64,000 bases of DNA, from the NCBI GenBank assembly GCA_028753945.1, contig JAPNXP010000005.1:1302001-1366000 (forward strand), written 5' to 3'. Below, one piece after another: positions 19,501-31,083 of this stretch. The notes under the pieces were generated by a model that did no database searches, had not been told where the DNA came from, and saw only the letters and a program-made list of their open reading frames with translations. Made by a program: the position numbers and the translations under genes. Origin of the DNA: Hexactinellida sp. DTS-2022 (lineage: Eukaryota; Porifera; Hexactinellida). Numbering within the stretch: position 1 is the first letter of the stretch; each line of letters begins with the position of its first letter.

Positions 19501-21345
19501 TAAATTCTCCAACGACTCTGTTAGCTTCTGGTAAATAAGCAGAAAATGCTTTGAAGAAGAATGATCCATTTTCTTTCTAAAAGTATGGCACATTCCTTCT
19601 ACCACTGCCAGTAGCACATTTGAGTGAGCATTGAATTCTATTCTCTTCAGCTGTTCTCGCTCTAATGGTTGAGACAAAATAGAAAATAGTGTTTCAAAGT
19701 AGTTAGTCTTTATTGTGCAGAGTTCCGTAACAAATTGTAAGAGATACAGTTTGACTCTGGGGGGGTCCATTGGCAAGGTCGATAGCATATGGAGAATGAT
19801 GTCACGTATAAATTGCTCTTCGTATAAACTAATTGCGGAGTAGAATTGCTCGCGAATCACTTGCAGAGCTCTAATACGGACACTAACACGTGTTTCCTGG
19901 ATGAAGTATGTGAGTGCAAAATTGTAGAGTTTCTCAATCCATTGATTCTTGTTGTAATGAAATCCTTGAGTTTTGTAGTTGATGAAAGCAATTACGTTGG
20001 ACTCGCTATTGAATGGAGTCATTTCTTCAAAGAGTTGTAGCACAATAGGAGGCCGCTGTTTGAAGTAGGAAATATCTTCCGAGAAGCAAAAATGTTGTAG
20101 GTTCGTCAACAATTGTTGAAAAGTTAGGACTATCTCTGGTGAATTCTTCAAATTTGGGAATATAAGCACTTTCAGGTTGTAGGTGATGGTGAGAATTTGT
20201 TCCCAGAGTCGCTCGTTGGAAATTGAGTGTCCGTAAATCCTAACGAGGCTGTTTATGGAGAGACAGACCTCATACCAGACGGATGGGTGCGGACTACAGC
20301 TGATAGCTCTAACGACAAAAGGCAGGACGGTTGGGAAACAGTATTTGAGGCCTGTCTGTGCCTGGGGGCCCCAGAGCGAGTACGAGAGGAGAAGAATAGC
20401 GCCTCTAGTCACCTGTCCGTCGACAGTCTCGTGCGACGAGTAGGACTGCTCTATTTGCTCGCAGAGACCACGGATAACAGGCGATAAGTGGTAAGCTGCG
20501 ATTGCCAACTGAGTTAAGTTCCATGACTCTTCAGAGAACTGAGATATAGTCACATTATAGGACAGAGCCTGTATTAGGCTAGGCAGAGCTGAGTGGGGTA
20601 CTTTGACATGCGAGAGCGTTTCGTGGAAGAAAGGAAGAAAGTTGTACTCCTTACCCGGGACTGAGCTCAAACAGCGGTCTGAAACTCTGGTTATGAGCTC
20701 CGAAAGAGATTCCGGGGACAAGTCGCTGCTCTCACTGGTGACGAACGAAATCAGAATTGAGTTTATGTCCTCAGATGAGACGCTCTCCAGGTTGTCAAGC
20801 ACGATCAGCAGGAATGCAATAACTTCTTCAGTCAGTTGTGCTACGTCACATGCGTTCCGCGTGGCTGCGATTAGCAGTTTAACTTTGAGGTACGCTTCGT
20901 CGCGCTGTAACGGGTGTTTTATAAGAATGTTTAGCATTCTCGCTCGTAGCGGAAAGTGCGTGTACTGGCCGGTGGTGAGGTTACATAGGAAGGATAAAGC
21001 AGCTTCCCTTATATCGGTTGGGTGATTCGGTTCTAACATATCCATGATTGTGTCTACAAGAATGTCAATAGTTTGAGGGGAGATTGGCTTTAAAATTACG
21101 CCGGGTTTTAGGTAAAGTAGAAAGTCGCGTCTGCGCGAGAGGAGCTGGTCTTGACTGAGGGCGTCGAATTCTCGAATTGAGAGGACATTACCGCTGAATA
21201 ACTGCTGCGCCATTTCGCGCTCTTGATTCTGGAGTTGGAGACTACTGGCCTCTCTCGGCGAGTGTGAATTATTTCGAAATATCGAAAATAGTTTTTGTGA
21301 AAGAGATCCATTTGTTTTCTTATCTTTATTTTGAAGCGATTCCAT
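16561..21345 (-). CDS. TSC2: Tuberin (TSC2), Rheb GTPase-activating protein, intronless
   Basis: This is a complete 1,594-residue protein; human tuberin has about 1,807. In the family it pairs with hamartin and hydrolyses GTP on Rheb, which restrains mTORC1. The N-terminal half is alpha-helical HEAT-like sequence typical of tuberin. A conserved segment WCRGWAEVKVRRPTGDCNWL precedes a Ser/Pro-rich linker at about 1150-1310. The RapGAP-type domain occupies about 1340-1560 and includes RYTFHWQDDITQVAFH and KKRHIGNDNV. Asn1474 in GND corresponds to the catalytic asparagine thumb (human Asn1643). ATG at 21345 is the first Met of the open frame. A single exon is odd: the human gene has about 40 and the neighbouring genes here are split. 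The linker region (17400-18500) is clearly GC-richer than its surroundings. RxxS/RRxS-type basic sites such as SRRSFSAS may be kinase targets, by inference. Confidence 0.96.
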   Translation of the reverse strand: MESLQNKDKKTNGSLSQKLFSIFRNNSHSPREASSLQLQNQEREMAQQLFSGNVLSIREFDALSQDQLLSRRRDFLLYLKPGVILKPISPQTIDILVDTIMDMLEPNHPTDIREAALSFLCNLTTGQYTHFPLRARMLNILIKHPLQRDEAYLKVKLLIAATRNACDVAQLTEEVIAFLLIVLDNLESVSSEDINSILISFVTSESSDLSPESLSELITRVSDRCLSSVPGKEYNFLPFFHETLSHVKVPHSALPSLIQALSYNVTISQFSEESWNLTQLAIAAYHLSPVIRGLCEQIEQSYSSHETVDGQVTRGAILLLSYSLWGPQAQTGLKYCFPTVLPFVVRAISCSPHPSVWYEVCLSINSLVRIYGHSISNERLWEQILTITYNLKVLIFPNLKNSPEIVLTFQQLLTNLQHFCFSEDISYFKQRPPIVLQLFEEMTPFNSESNVIAFINYKTQGFHYNKNQWIEKLYNFALTYFIQETRVSVRIRALQVIREQFYSAISLYEEQFIRDIILHMLSTLPMDPPRVKLYLLQFVTELCTIKTNYFETLFSILSQPLEREQLKRIEFNAHSNVLLAVVEGMCHTFRKKMDHSSSKHFLLIYQKLTESLENLYNSKSIYKQPLAISLRGNIFVTLLSIRADARGYVGYKRDDDTIRYSAYLHCGSSEPKSFNNHRASPVDPKSLPPKATLLNSTVLFDKVITLAFTKETDYGVLQCVFRHLNEVLYNKIWVLSGDINLNTFCNHLIPLTNFDNIMLSGYEYRDFSASAYLTLIPLISYINLLEPATQKKLIFALVNGVMDIKSNANEECLDALTICSMETPAILARYIADIIENLKRLSNVQSMTVPILKFLSIIIHVPQLYSDFTHQQYMLVLALTKSFTDSQVFNRYTVSLAYQMIGAWFIRSRIQFRKKLASYLIKSFSKNLEEPWTGPEHSSLMLPQKPQDSRRSFSASEPPRPPDYTRDLKQACLDMLVRYCYSNTSTHIDRSPLAEYLLSGGQQMTWLLGSILITVKTSASADPEGIKGPCERCNALQTLNLLTTPLFSQEATEHLSPSARTRYSAERTPADSPGEACSYWCRGWAEVKVRRPTGDCNWLMRIQNRLSMYRSPNPSEPFCLAAFIQDVDLPKTRCSSSSDSREGTPVLPNRPHPDANSSPLIPKLRSSPDSVEAPHFSTESTSSESDRTEQSALLGECSSLSIPTSPISPLPLIPLLSYEQNNISAGSNGISKSPESPFAITEDRNSPLLTYAPSPTTKSRAGSVDSDRCSSRSSSPPPSTTSSSVCRSHSPEAPCGNKRFRFTPSEFEPLSTSLDQPSKRTLDTDPSFIFLQLYQSGLFGNSDTPLLLDGPQVEDKIRKQIGNSIKVLDHILPFYNHAFGVIYMDHGQTTERDLLSNTGGSERYNRFLCGLGEFIDLSFSDRYQLWVAGLQNDDCRYTFHWQDDITQVAFHVATFMTNLPLDPGCTNKKRHIGNDNVIIIYKDSSRPYQQGLITSEKTLVEIVIEPLPCQLNKITVLYKEEIEGVLGLKSCYALDSVLAIYVRQLAILSDVAIKLSRGEPSNWVARLQLIKKMRERCESNKPLPETPADFTVYT

Positions 21346-23217
21346 TAATTTTTCTGCATATATGATTGAGGCGAGATAATAAAAATCGAGTTGATTCGGT
21401 ATTCATAAGCGAGATCTGCAGTGGAAGTAGAATACATTAATAATTCATTGATACTCCATTCAAGGCGATTAATTTAATGTTAAAAACAGCTGAATTCGAA
21501 TTAATTGAAGTATTGCAGTTAGAAAGTTGGGGTATTTATAGAAAAGCTGTATTGTATTAGTGTGTACTAACAGTATAAAGGCATACTGTATAATATAATG
21601 GGATAATATTAGTAGTAACTAGAGAGTGAAACCTAACTGGACAACTGCAATAGTTAATGAACGTTCAATTCAGGAAAGCAAATTGCAAGTAAATAAGTTT
21701 TTGTATAATATTAGTATACAACAACATGGTAACCATGCGATTGAATAGTTATGTTTGGAACTAGTAGAGATAGAATGTGATTACTAAAATCAGAGCATTA
21801 ATAATATTGTTTAGAAGGAAAAGTCAATAATACCATAAGGAATTCCTCATGGTTAATGAATTGGCGTAAAACTAGTGAATTCTATTAATTCTATTGACGA
21901 ATATAAATAATGGAGCATGACTGTTGACCATGAAATTATCAATTCAATAGGAAATCTTACGTACTATCCATAGATGTACAAAAACAATGAAGAATTTAGG
22001 TGTCTTGGATCAATCCATATAAAAAATTGTGAATAAATAGGAAAAGAGATTGGCTTATTATAAAGGAACTTTTTGGGCATAATGGAGTATAATAAATGCA
22101 ATGAAAATATTCCTAATTATTATAATTAGTAAATCGTATTAAATTTCAGCAAAAGAAACATGATCACAAATTAGCAACTGTTTTTAATTCTAGAAACCAA
22201 AACGCATTAGACCAAATTAATATGGAAATAATTTAATAATTTAATACAAATCATATGGAACTGTTAAATTTGTTTTTTTGATCATTGGTATGGAAACTTT
22301 ATGGGAATAATCTATGTTAATTAACCAAACAGATGTGAGTACCAAAAGTATCAATAGCAATAATATATTATAATTATTAATAGCTAATCTAATGTTATAT
22401 GATACAAAAGTTCAATTTCATTGCAATAGTTATTCAACAACCCAGGTGTTCTTTCAACATAGCAATTTCAAGTTATCGACAAAGTTAATAAATGTGTAAG
22501 GAAGTTTAGTAGATAAATACAGGTTCTATTATATAAATTACACAGATGTCAATATGTAATGAAAGTTAGATATAAGACAACCAGTCTTAAAAATCTACAT
22601 ATAATAACCCTAATATGTGTACTTATATCAAATGTTTATTATATAATTATCCAGTGACTTTCCCAGGTGATTACTAGTAAAACAGAAGTTAAAATGACTA
22701 ATAAATTTTATTGTTTTGTCTAATACAGGTCAGGTAGAACAGAGGGTGCATAGAAATAACATTGTATATTACAAGTTAAGTGATTGTTAATAACAAAATG
22801 AATTTATTTTCATTAATACAAACAACTTAATTAAAATATTTCCTATAATAAAACCATTTCAAAACCAAATCTACATGAAATTTCGTATTCTATTCTGAAA
22901 GATTTGAGTCAATTATATCGGTTTAGAGGGTGAGAAGTGAAGTTGATTGCAGTTAACAGTAATATTGCAGGAAGCTGAAAATTGCATGCTATTCTATATT
23001 TCGATATGAATATAACATTATCTTGCCAATTCAAATAAATTATTTCTTCAAATGAGATTATTTTTTCAATTATCATGTAAACCAAAGCAAATACTTTGCA
23101 AATAGTAAAATTATATGCTCTATATTTGGTTATTGTGAAAAGTCAACTAGTAAATAGTTCTGAAAAACAAATTTTCCTTAATTGAGCAATCAAAATATTA
23201 ATTGTGTCTGAAATTGC
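21346..23217. other. AT-rich upstream region of the tuberin gene
   Basis: About 1.9 kb of very AT-rich sequence lies 5' of tuberin. It must contain that gene's promoter and 5' UTR, but no defined promoter motif was recognised. No coding sequence or transposon with clear ends was seen. Confidence 0.5.
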
Positions 23218-23225
23218 AACAATAC

Positions 23226-23872
23226 CAAGGGCGGCGGAAGCAGGGAGGGCTAGGGGGGCTATAGCCCCCCTACTTTTGAAATAGGGGGGGCTCAGCTCCC
23301 CTGCTTTCCCCCTCATATACATTATATTAATTTAAATAATACTAGTAAAGGACATTTCAGTAACTATCTGCGTTAGTGAGTGTCACCAGCCACTTGATAT
23401 TCAATTTTGTATTATTTGTTGATGTTGTTTTCTCAATACTTTATTTATTTGTAAAATGACTTAGATATTTGGAAATGACTTGAAAATTGATTCAAATTTT
23501 TTTATGTTGTTTTTTGAATATATTTGACAATTTGTTATTTATTTGAATGATCTGAGAAATTAATTGAATATTGAAATTTTGTAATATCACTTCATTCACC
23601 ATGAAACTATAATATGACAAAGAAATGTCAGTCCTCGCTATGATTTTGGAATATTTATTATTTAAACAATGGTAAATACATAGATATACTTAATGTAGCA
23701 AATATTTCGAATACTAATTGTGATTTTGTGGCCAATCGTAACATTTACAATACTCATAGAGTCATAGTCATAGAGTATATAAATGTTTCCCAAATATTTC
23801 GTTCTCCATTTGAAGGTGGACATAGCTACACAGGTTAGCCCCCCTAGTTTTTATTAGCTTCCGCCGCCACTG
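23226..23872. mobile_element. hAT-type MITE, 647 bp
   Basis: The ends are CAAGGGCGGCGGAAGC and, reversed, CAGTGGCGGCGGAAGC. The 8-bp duplication aacaatac lies at 23218-23225 and 23873-23880. Near each end is a 'ctatagcccccct'-type palindromic stretch; the interior is AT-rich. Confidence 0.92.
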
Positions 23873-23880
23873 AACAATAC

Positions 23881-24828
23881 TATTCATAAGCAACTCTACA
23901 TAAAAATTTTGACACCTCTGGCTGGCAATGATGCTTCGAAGCATTTGGTTTTCCCATTTCATTTGAATAAATTTATATAAATTTATAACCTAGGATTATA
24001 AATCTCATCAATTTCTACATTAATATATTTCTCTCCTTATTCTATATTAATATATCAATGCATGCATTGACATAATAATTGAGTTTATTTGCCAGGATAA
24101 TGAACTTTAAGGTATATTGTCAGAATATGTGAGTTGGTAATTAATTGAATTGATATGCCGAAATAATTAAATTATTAGTTTAGTTTGCAAAATAAATCAA
24201 TTGAGAAGCCAAATTAATGGTACACCATTTAGAAATGTTAATGAAGTACCTATCTTGGCATACAGTGATTCCTGATCACAATTTCCGTCTGTTATTTAAA
24301 ATCTAACTAATTCAGATATTATAGAACAATTCCCGCACTTTACTCACTGACAGTTCAAATAATTCTCACTGAAAAAGTATTCATAAGAAAATTGCAAAAC
24401 ATATTCTGGTATAGATCCTTATTACAGAAATAAAGTACAAGTAGTTTACAGAACCACAAATATAAAATAATATAAATCCCTTTCGGAATTAAATGGAAAA
24501 CCGTGAAGTACTATAAGTCATTCAAATTTCAATTAAAATCCTATTTTCTAGGTTTCCAGAGAACATCAAATTTGCTCTATATTGCACAATCCTTGTAGCA
24601 AGAAAATTAGTTACTAAATCGGTATATTGCAATGTCATTCTTATTATTGAATTAACTAGCGAAATAGGTACGAACTGTGTGAGTCTATTAGATATGTACA
24701 CTGGTGCATAGTCAGTTAAACAAACAAATATTTAAGTTCCAATTGTGTACTGTCTGATCCACTCTATTGTCTCATCGATCGGTATTAAATTAGCTCAAAA
24801 AATCAACGTGTAATAGAGACTGTAATAA
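23881..24828. other. AT-rich stretch without recognised features
   Basis: No coding signal or transposon with defined ends was seen here. Confidence 0.5.
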
Positions 24829-25386
24829 TCTATACATACTGTTAAAACACAAGGCTGTATATAAATATACATATATATCAGGGCCGGCGGAAACAGTTAT
24901 AAAGTGGTCAAGGCCATGGCTTGACCGGCCTAACTAGTGACGTAAGAGTGGTCAGGTCCAAATGTGGTTTTTGACATATAGGGGTAACTTTTGGCACCCG
25001 CCAACAAGTTGAGCTTTCCACTCAAAATTTCTCACACCCGCCAAGTTATGACGTCATTGTCACATTTCGAGAACCTGAAAATTCACTTAATCGCACATAA
25101 TTCGCGCCCTCTAAGAGATAACTTATATAAAAATCTGAAAATTTAATAGAACATGTACATTAATGATGCGGACATGCTGGTCACACAAGATCGCCAATAT
25201 GCTAACTCATTATCGCATGATGACGTAATCATTAAAATTTCACATTGTTAAATTTGACTATTTAGGCCTATTTACGCTTTATAATCTATATTAGGAATAT
25301 TATATATAAACCACACATCAACCGCGAAGCGGTTGGTGTGTGGTTGTGTTCTGCCGCGAAGCGACCTAGCAAGCGAAGCGCGCTAG
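24829..25386 (+). mobile_element. Non-autonomous Helitron, family C (copy C1)
   Basis: It starts TCTATACATACTGTTAAAAC, ends gcgcgCTAG, and is flanked by A and T. The family core 'ggggtaacttttggcacccg' and 'gacgtcat' blocks follow. The 3' end has an accgcgaagcggt hairpin inside a longer ccacacatcaacc stem, then gccgcgaagcgac. The 5' fifth has been replaced by an unrelated GC-rich segment (about 24874-24960) beginning cagggccggcggaa. Confidence 0.82.
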
Positions 25387-25828
25387 TATTAGATAAAACA
25401 TAATATACTTGGCATACTTGGGGTCAAGGTATAAATAGAAAAAATCATTTTCATTATCACTTTCAATTGAAATTCAATTAATCTTCAGTTTCAACTTCCA
25501 CATACTCCGCCGACTGCGTTAATTAATTAATTAGGCAATAATTATTTACCCAAAAGGATTTCTACATGTTCAAGTAAACTATAAGTTCCTATTTGTAATA
25601 TTTTATTCTACCACAACCATAAGAAATTTAGCTGAAATTGCCCAAAACGTACATACTGTACATACTTTCACTTGCAAATTTTCCTGTTCATCCACTTGCA
25701 AATTGCTGAAAAATTAACCGAATAATTACACAGATAAAATGAAATGGAGATTTTCCCCCAGAGCACTAATTGCACTTATAATTCTCCGCTTATAACGAGA
25801 GCTCACTACAGCAGGAATTATAGGTCAC

Positions 25829-26093
25829 CATGGCCTAATATATATTACGGCTAGATAAGTCAAGTATTTGCTAATTTATTTCCAGGCCAGTGTTTACTTA
25901 CGTCATTGTGGTTAAATCCGATGAGAAATCATACCCAAAGTATTTTAGATGTTTCTAGCGTATTTGAAAACCTAATTTTAGTTTATTCCATGACGATATG
26001 TAATTCATTTTAGGAGCAATTAGAAAGTAACACTGGCCTGGAAATGAAATGAGTAAATACTTGACTTATCTAGCCGTATAATATAGTAGGCCA
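25829..26093. mobile_element. Foldback element related to 50514-51302
   Basis: The inverted ends are catggcctaatatatatt and, on the other strand, catggcctactatattat, followed by 'acggctagataagtcaagta' in both arms. The inner arms share 'aacactggcctgg'. A clean duplication is not seen (ggtcac against ggtacac). Confidence 0.75.
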
Positions 26094-26476
26094 TGGGTAC
26101 ACATAGAAATATAAACTTACCAAGATGATTCCAAATATAAAGAAATCAAAGAAATCAAAGAAAACAAAACAAAATTTTAAATATTTTCACTCTAATCTGA
26201 AATAAATATGATTACTAAGACTAGTGTAATATTTATTTGAGCTGTGAACATATATACCTATCTATAAATCAGTAATATAAATAAATCAATAAAGGGTCAT
26301 AAGACTAGATCATCGTTTTAGTTCCAATGACAGTGATGTAGGATAGTTGAGCATAATTTCAATCAGGTGTTTATGTTTCCTTAACTTTGATGCAAACAAT
26401 GTCACTGTATAATGAACAGACATTTTAAAGAGAAAATGTGGTTACAATCATTAGGTTGTATTATATAAAAGAAATT

Positions 26477-26641
26477 ACTTATATAGAGCTCAGCTCTAGA
26501 GTTCAGTTTTTCACTATGTGTATTCAGGCACTGAGAAAGGTCAGTTTTTTTCCAGAGTTTGAAATTGACCTTTAGAAAGTAAGCCTGGGCTTTTAGTATG
26601 GGAAAAAAACTGAACTCTACAAAGCTCAGCTCTATATAAGG
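26477..26641. mobile_element. Short inverted-repeat element
   Basis: The arms cttatatagagctcagctct and agttcagttttt have reverse complements at the right end. No target duplication was identified. Confidence 0.6.
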
Positions 26642-26916
26642 ATTCCCTATATAAAAATACTTGTTACTGAGATCTATTGGGCGGAAAATGTTAGTGTTTA
26701 GTATATACGATTAGCAAGCAAATAGGCAAGGCGAATATTTAACCCCCAATTTATATGTTTAATTCAAGCCCTCCTAAACGATTCCCATAGTTGCTTACAC
26801 AAGAAATACACAAATATTCTAAAAGGTGCATAATACGTAAATGTATTTCAAGTATTACGTATAACACGTATAAATGTAAAATCTATGTATAATAGTATAA
26901 CTAATAGACTAATCTA

Positions 26917-27831
26917 TCTGTATATTAAAAGCGGAATTGTTGTGGATGTGTTTGTGTGTTTGTCCAGAATTAATTGGAAAGACTACGAGTCCCAGAAAGC
27001 TGAAAATTTGTATACAGGGGTAATTTTGTACTGCGACAACGATCTATTGGTTTTTGAAACAAAATAACGGGATTCTGACGTCATAAAGGCACATATTTGG
27101 GAATAACTCTTTCAGTTTTTATTCGATTCGCCCACAATTTTAGATGATAACACAACATACAATGAGACACAGGTGTTCCGATTTATGGGAATGTGACGTT
27201 ACGTGGGAACTAATTTGGATTCAGCTCTTACACTTTTGGTTCAATCGACAAATAATTTTGTCACATTATAAAACAGAATGTATTGCATGTCTCTGGAAAT
27301 TTTTATAATTTTCGCATTTAATCTGAGCCAGGCATTAACAAAAATGTAACCTCCAATTGCTGCGTCATTGCGCATATTGAGGTTTGACGATTTAATCTTC
27401 ACCTACATTATTTCCGAAATTGCATACTTGATTAATCCATTTGGCTTCCATCAGTTTATTTCTATTTGTGATGTATTTAGCTTACGTCAATCTCATAAGC
27501 GTAATATTACATATCAAAGTAATTCAACTATTTACAAACATTTACTATGCATGCAGTAAAATTTCATGGTTAGTAAATAATAACATGAATGAATGAATGA
27601 ATGAATATATTGACATACTGGGGTCCCAAATAGCAGCATACTGAATTGAGTACGTGTAATTCACTAGCCACAGGTGAACTCATTAGTAATATTATAGCTT
27701 TTTGGGAAGGCAAAGGCCGCGAAGCGGCCGTTAATTGTATCGCGTAGTCCCTAACACGAACGAACAAAAGTCGCGAAGCGACTTTTGTGAGAGAGTGATC
27801 CGTCGCGAAGCGACCGAGACCGAAGGGCTCG
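26917..27831 (+). mobile_element. Non-autonomous Helitron, family B (copy B2)
   Basis: Starts TCTGTATATTAAAAGCGG and ends gggCTCG, inserted between A and T four bases inside the 5' end of Helitron C2. It carries the B-family body 'actacgagtcccagaaagct', a (GAAT)n run near 27583-27606 and the three stacked GCGAAGC hairpins. It is 915 bp. Confidence 0.85.
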
Positions 27832-27870
27832 TACTATTAAAACACAAACCTTTATATATATATTTATATA

Positions 27871-28183
27871 CGAGCCCTTCGGTCTCGGTCGCTTTGCAAC
27901 GGATCGGTGCTACGCACCTCAAGTTAACGGCCGTTGTGCGGCCTTACTCCTCACCCTTTCTACCATGGAAAATGGCAGAAAGGGAGTTATATAGATCCCT
28001 TTAGAAAATTTCCATAGTTTTAATTAACTTGTTTTTCATATTCTAAATTTATAAATGCGAAATTCGTGTTCAGCATACTTGTTTACCTATTATAAAATTT
28101 GTTACCTAATATAACATTTGACAGTTAGTTTATATCTCATATATTAATGCGGTTTCTAACCCCCCGTCACTTTAATATATAGA
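27871..28183 (-). mobile_element. Non-autonomous Helitron, family A (copy A2, internally deleted)
   Basis: The 3' end (CGAGCCCTTCGGTCTCGG on the plus strand) abuts an A at 27870. The hairpins and less than one minisatellite unit follow. The 5' end is shortened and its exact limit lies in a gata run near 28183-28191. Confidence 0.7.
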
Positions 28184-28668
28184 TAGATAGATTATATATA
28201 TATTTGTTTGTACGTATGTTCCGAGTTGGTTGAAGAAACTGGACGGTCTCCAAATGTGATTTTTGACATATAGGGGTAACTTTTGCCACCCGCCAACAAG
28301 TTGAGGTTTCCACTCCAAAATTTCTCACATCTCGACAAGTTATGACGTCATTGTAACATTTAGAGAACCCTGAAATTCACTTAATCGCACATAATTCGAG
28401 CCCTCTAGCTCTAAGAGATAAAAATCTGAAAACATGTAGATTAATGATTCGGACACGTTGGTCACACAAGATTGCCAATATGCTAACTCATTATCGCATG
28501 ATGACGTAATCACTAAAATTTAACATTGTTGAATTTGACTATTTAGGCCTATTTACTCTTTATAATCAATGTTAGAAGTATATCAACCATACACCAACCG
28601 CGAAGCGGTTGGTGTATGGTGTGTGGTTGAGTCTGCCGCGAAGCGACCTAGCAAGCGAAGCGCGCTAG

Positions 28669-29201
28669 TAGTATACTATATTTTGAAAGACTTGACTGAA
28701 TAACATGAAATTTCATTACTAAATAATAAATATGTAAGGTGTATTTATGACCAATCATTTATGTACACTATTCAATATATTCCAATAAGTAATACAAGTT
28801 AGTAAATGTTACTATAATTTAATTTGATGAAGTGTATTAATTAAGTTAGGCAGATATCCGTTATCTTGAATTATTAGGGGAAAATAAATCTGTTCGAGAT
28901 AGCGAATGCTCGTATAACGATGCCTGATTTAATGGAATGTTTTTCATAAACTAACGGTTTAAATTTAACAGATCCGGCCGTTAACTGGTCAATAAAACCT
29001 GTTACAGTTAATTAACTGATATTAGCAAAGGTTAACCGAATCCAGCCTTGCTGCATTCTGAATAAATGTATCTATTTCTTAAAAATACCGGAATCGTTTA
29101 GGCCTTAAATATATAAATTTGGCGATAAATATTCGCCTTGCCAATTTGCTTACTAAGGTATAATGATAGAATCAATAATAATACCCAAATGTATCCGTAT
29201 A
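28669..29201. other. AT-rich stretch with a transposon end fragment
   Basis: No gene is recognisable. Around 28970-29055 lies a fragment of the element family seen at 30344-31083 and 44290-44690 ('ggttaaccgaatccagccttg'). Confidence 0.5.
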
Positions 29202-29374
29202 CAGTAAAACCTCGTTAGAACGAACACGGTTAATACGAAATTATAGTTAATATGAACACTATTTCAGCCCCCTTCAAAGCCTTTTCAATTCAAATGATAT
29301 TGGTGAATATGGATTCCGAATAAGCCGAACAAATATATACGGTCCCTGGTGTTCGTACTAACGAGGTTCTACTG
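29202..29374. mobile_element. pogo-like MITE (J family)
   Basis: The ends are ta|cagtaaaacctcgttagaac and ...actaacgaggttctactg|ta. It is one of the cleanest copies. Confidence 0.88.
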
Positions 29375-30343
29375 TATTTCAGTAACAATTAAATCAATTG
29401 GAAAAAACATTTAAAAATACTTACTGGAACATGACATACATCATCGTTGTAAAAGCGAGAGCATTGGACTACACTAAATTTGTAACTGGCGCTTTATTAT
29501 ACTCGTGAGGGTAATTGGAACAAATAAGTTAGATATTGGTAACTGGCGATTGAATAAAATTTAGTTTTCAACTTCATTTATACTCTCAAATCATAGCTTA
29601 ATTAAAATAAGTATTCGCATTGAGGAATATTTTTTATGACCTTTTAAGTTAATAGATCCCTCGGCAGGCTAGGAATGTGAAATTGAAACTGAAAATTAAT
29701 TGATTTTCAATTGAAAATGAAATTAATTTTATTTATACCTTTACCCCACCGCCAGCGGCGGTTACCTAAAGGCATATGACATTCAGCGTATACAAAAATC
29801 TCCCGTTGTCTGATATAACGCAATAACGCTTATGACGAAATGGAGATCCCCCAGAGCACTAGATGCATAATATATTTTCGCTTATTAGGAATATCCGGAT
29901 ATAATGAAGGAATTTACCATCCAAGGCACTTCGTTATAACGAGAGTTTATGTATTTCTGTCATATTATTAAAGGTGAAAGCGTTCTACTTTTCCACACAA
30001 ATTAATGCAACAATTGGAAAACACACAAGAATTTAAATTTACAATTCTTAGAACAATCTTATTCATTGACGTGTTATGCTTATTTTAGAATGTGGGTAAA
30101 GGACGAGATGAATTGTTTGGAATGTGAATGGTTAATTAATTATAATGAAAAGTGATAACATAAGCTAATACTAATTTAGGATTGAACTGTGAGGTCAATC
30201 TAATTAATGTCATTCAAGTTTTTCAAAGACTTGAATATAATTTTATGTCGAATTACGCACCGTAAACGTTAGAATCACAGGTGTACATTCGTGCACAACA
30301 CAAACACAACAAAAACAGCAACATCATTCCCAGGAATCAAAAA
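29375..30343. other. AT-rich stretch with a degenerate MITE
   Basis: A worn inverted-repeat copy of the 'cgttataacgagagtt' family lies at about 29800-29960. Nothing else was recognised. Confidence 0.45.
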
Positions 30344-31083
30344 GAACCTAGGGATGGGATTGGTTAGCCGTTCTGATGCTAAGGTCAGGATTCAATTTCT
30401 CGCCACGGTTAACCAGTTAACTGCTCATCCATACCTGCCTGGTCCTGCCAATCCATTTGAGTCATATCCCTGTACGGGCTCTAATTTTCCCCTGTTACAC
30501 ATCGGCCAAAATCCTTGGAGACCCAAAGATATTTTCTAGCTCGTTTAGGGAAACCCTATATGCTTGAATATGAACTGTTTAACAAAATAAAACAAATTTA
30601 ACAAACACTACATTTTGAGAGTGATAGGAACACTATAGCACGTATTACTGTATTTGAGAGTGTTGAGTCACTGTAGACGTATTATTAGATTTAACTCATA
30701 AACCCTGTATAAATGTAATAATTCCCTGTACGCCTGTACAGAATAGCCAAAATGGTTAAAATCCCTGTACGGCTGGCAGGTATGCTCAATGCATATAATC
30801 CTATTGAACATTTGTTTATACACTACAGAATAATCCTCAGCTTTATAAAGTACATTAACTGATACATTTCGTAAGTTAGGAAACTAATAAACAAAGTTGT
30901 ACAGAAAATTTATTGTGTGGTGATGGGAAATGGATTTATGATTATCATATTCTAACAAAATTCAAATAATTTTAAATCCTTTATATAAAAATGTATCAAT
31001 AAACTGCTGATATTCAACATCCAGCTAACTGGTCAATTAAATTTTTAATTGTTAATAACATACTAACCGAACCCAGCCTTGGT
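30344..31083. mobile_element. Inverted-repeat transposon (possible hAT), about 740 bp
   Basis: The imperfect ends are cctagggatgggattggtta and, reversed, ccaaggctgggttcggttag. Related elements are at 44290-44690 and 28970-29055. No clear duplication was found. The plus-strand reading frame at 30291-30539 lies over its left end and is not a gene. Confidence 0.55.

Larger units (their letters stand above)
26913..28668 (+). mobile_element. Family-C Helitron C2, split by two other Helitrons
   Basis: The first four bases TCTA (26913-26916) are followed by inserted Helitron B2. The 5' end then resumes at 27832 as TACTATTAAAACACAAACC. Helitron A2 follows in minus orientation from 27871. The family-C body resumes at about 28190 and ends gcgcgCTAG at 28668. 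The outer flanks are A and T. The 3' hairpin is accgcgaagcggt. Confidence 0.82.

Noticed and set aside
16933..20487. Many open frames antisense or out of frame to tuberin (for example 17411-18406 plus strand)
   Set aside because: They are shadows of the GC-rich Ser/Pro/Arg linker of tuberin; the translations resemble no protein and are low-complexity.
30291..30539. 82-codon plus-strand frame with a readable composition
   Set aside because: It lies over the left end of an inverted-repeat transposon that also occurs at 44290-44690.
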